Shown: positions 63,931 to 64,000 of the stretch, one piece after another
How the letters are laid out: the number at the start of each line of letters is the position of its first letter
How positions within the stretch are numbered: the stretch's first letter is position 1
Origin: Trissonchulus latispiculum
Lineage: Eukaryota > Nematoda > Enoplea > Enoplida > Ironidae
Assembly (NCBI GenBank): GCA_030248195.1
Contig: JASAND010015551.1
Location: 1-64,000 of the forward strand
DNA: 64,000 nucleotides
Direction: 5' to 3'
The notes under the pieces: generated by a model
The model's input: only the letters and a program-made list of their open reading frames with translations
What the model was told of the DNA's origin: nothing
Databases searched by the model: none
Made by a program: the position numbers and the translations under genes

Positions 63931-64000
63931 ACTCCAGCTAATAGGTACCTATTGATAAAATATACAGTTAGATGCGTTTATATCGGTTGAGTATAAATTT

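Overview
This is an intron-containing animal (metazoan, probably invertebrate) genomic window. It is moderately AT-rich and made up mostly of transposable elements. I see no prokaryotic features and cannot name the species. The one clear cellular gene is on the + strand at 3071-12258: eight coding exons whose splice phases all fit, encoding the C-terminal 330 residues of a Tudor-domain protein. Its 5' exon(s) were not found. Four of its introns (2, 4, 6 and 7) hold a palindromic or terminal-inverted-repeat (TIR) element.

Layout. 1-3000: a foldback with two identical 187-bp arms, then a degenerate repeat array. 3071-12258: the Tudor gene. 13.9-17.3 kb: a nested foldback, a 153-bp minisatellite and a perfect palindrome. 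18013-37098: a complete but broken Ty3/gypsy-type LTR retrotransposon of 19.1 kb with 544-bp LTRs and a 4-bp target duplication (CTAG). It carries gag, protease, RT, RNase H, integrase and a long third open reading region. That third region is interrupted by a 5'-truncated non-LTR retrotransposon (about 29335-31863) whose own ORF is intact. 39.4-42.6 kb: a second, different Ty3/gypsy fragment (RNase H, integrase) followed by more coding remnants. 43.3-52.5 kb: a locus repeated in tandem about three times, with a recent 562-bp hairpin insertion in one unit. 44.7-60.2 kb: about ten foldback elements of one family. 59-64 kb: more TIR elements, nested repeats and a dense TAATCC/GGATTA cluster.

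The most notable observation is that both Ty3/gypsy elements are followed, downstream of integrase, by a region I recognise as a NADAR domain (YbiA/DUF1768 superfamily; NAD/ADP-ribose-associated N-glycosidase fold). In the large element it forms the C-terminus of the third reading region (about 32970-33588). In the second it lies at 41712-42215 behind a good splice acceptor and is followed by an SGNH/GDSL-hydrolase-like segment (42231-42573). Retroelements carrying an enzyme of ADP-ribose/nucleobase chemistry suggest a counter-defence or nucleic-acid-modification role. That role is inference; the domain assignments rest on motifs visible in the sequence.

Limits: no database search was possible. 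Most retroelement reading frames contain stops and frameshifts. Some frameshifts fall in homopolymer runs, so assembly error cannot be excluded. Nearly all short ORFs outside the listed features lie in repeats and are not called as genes.
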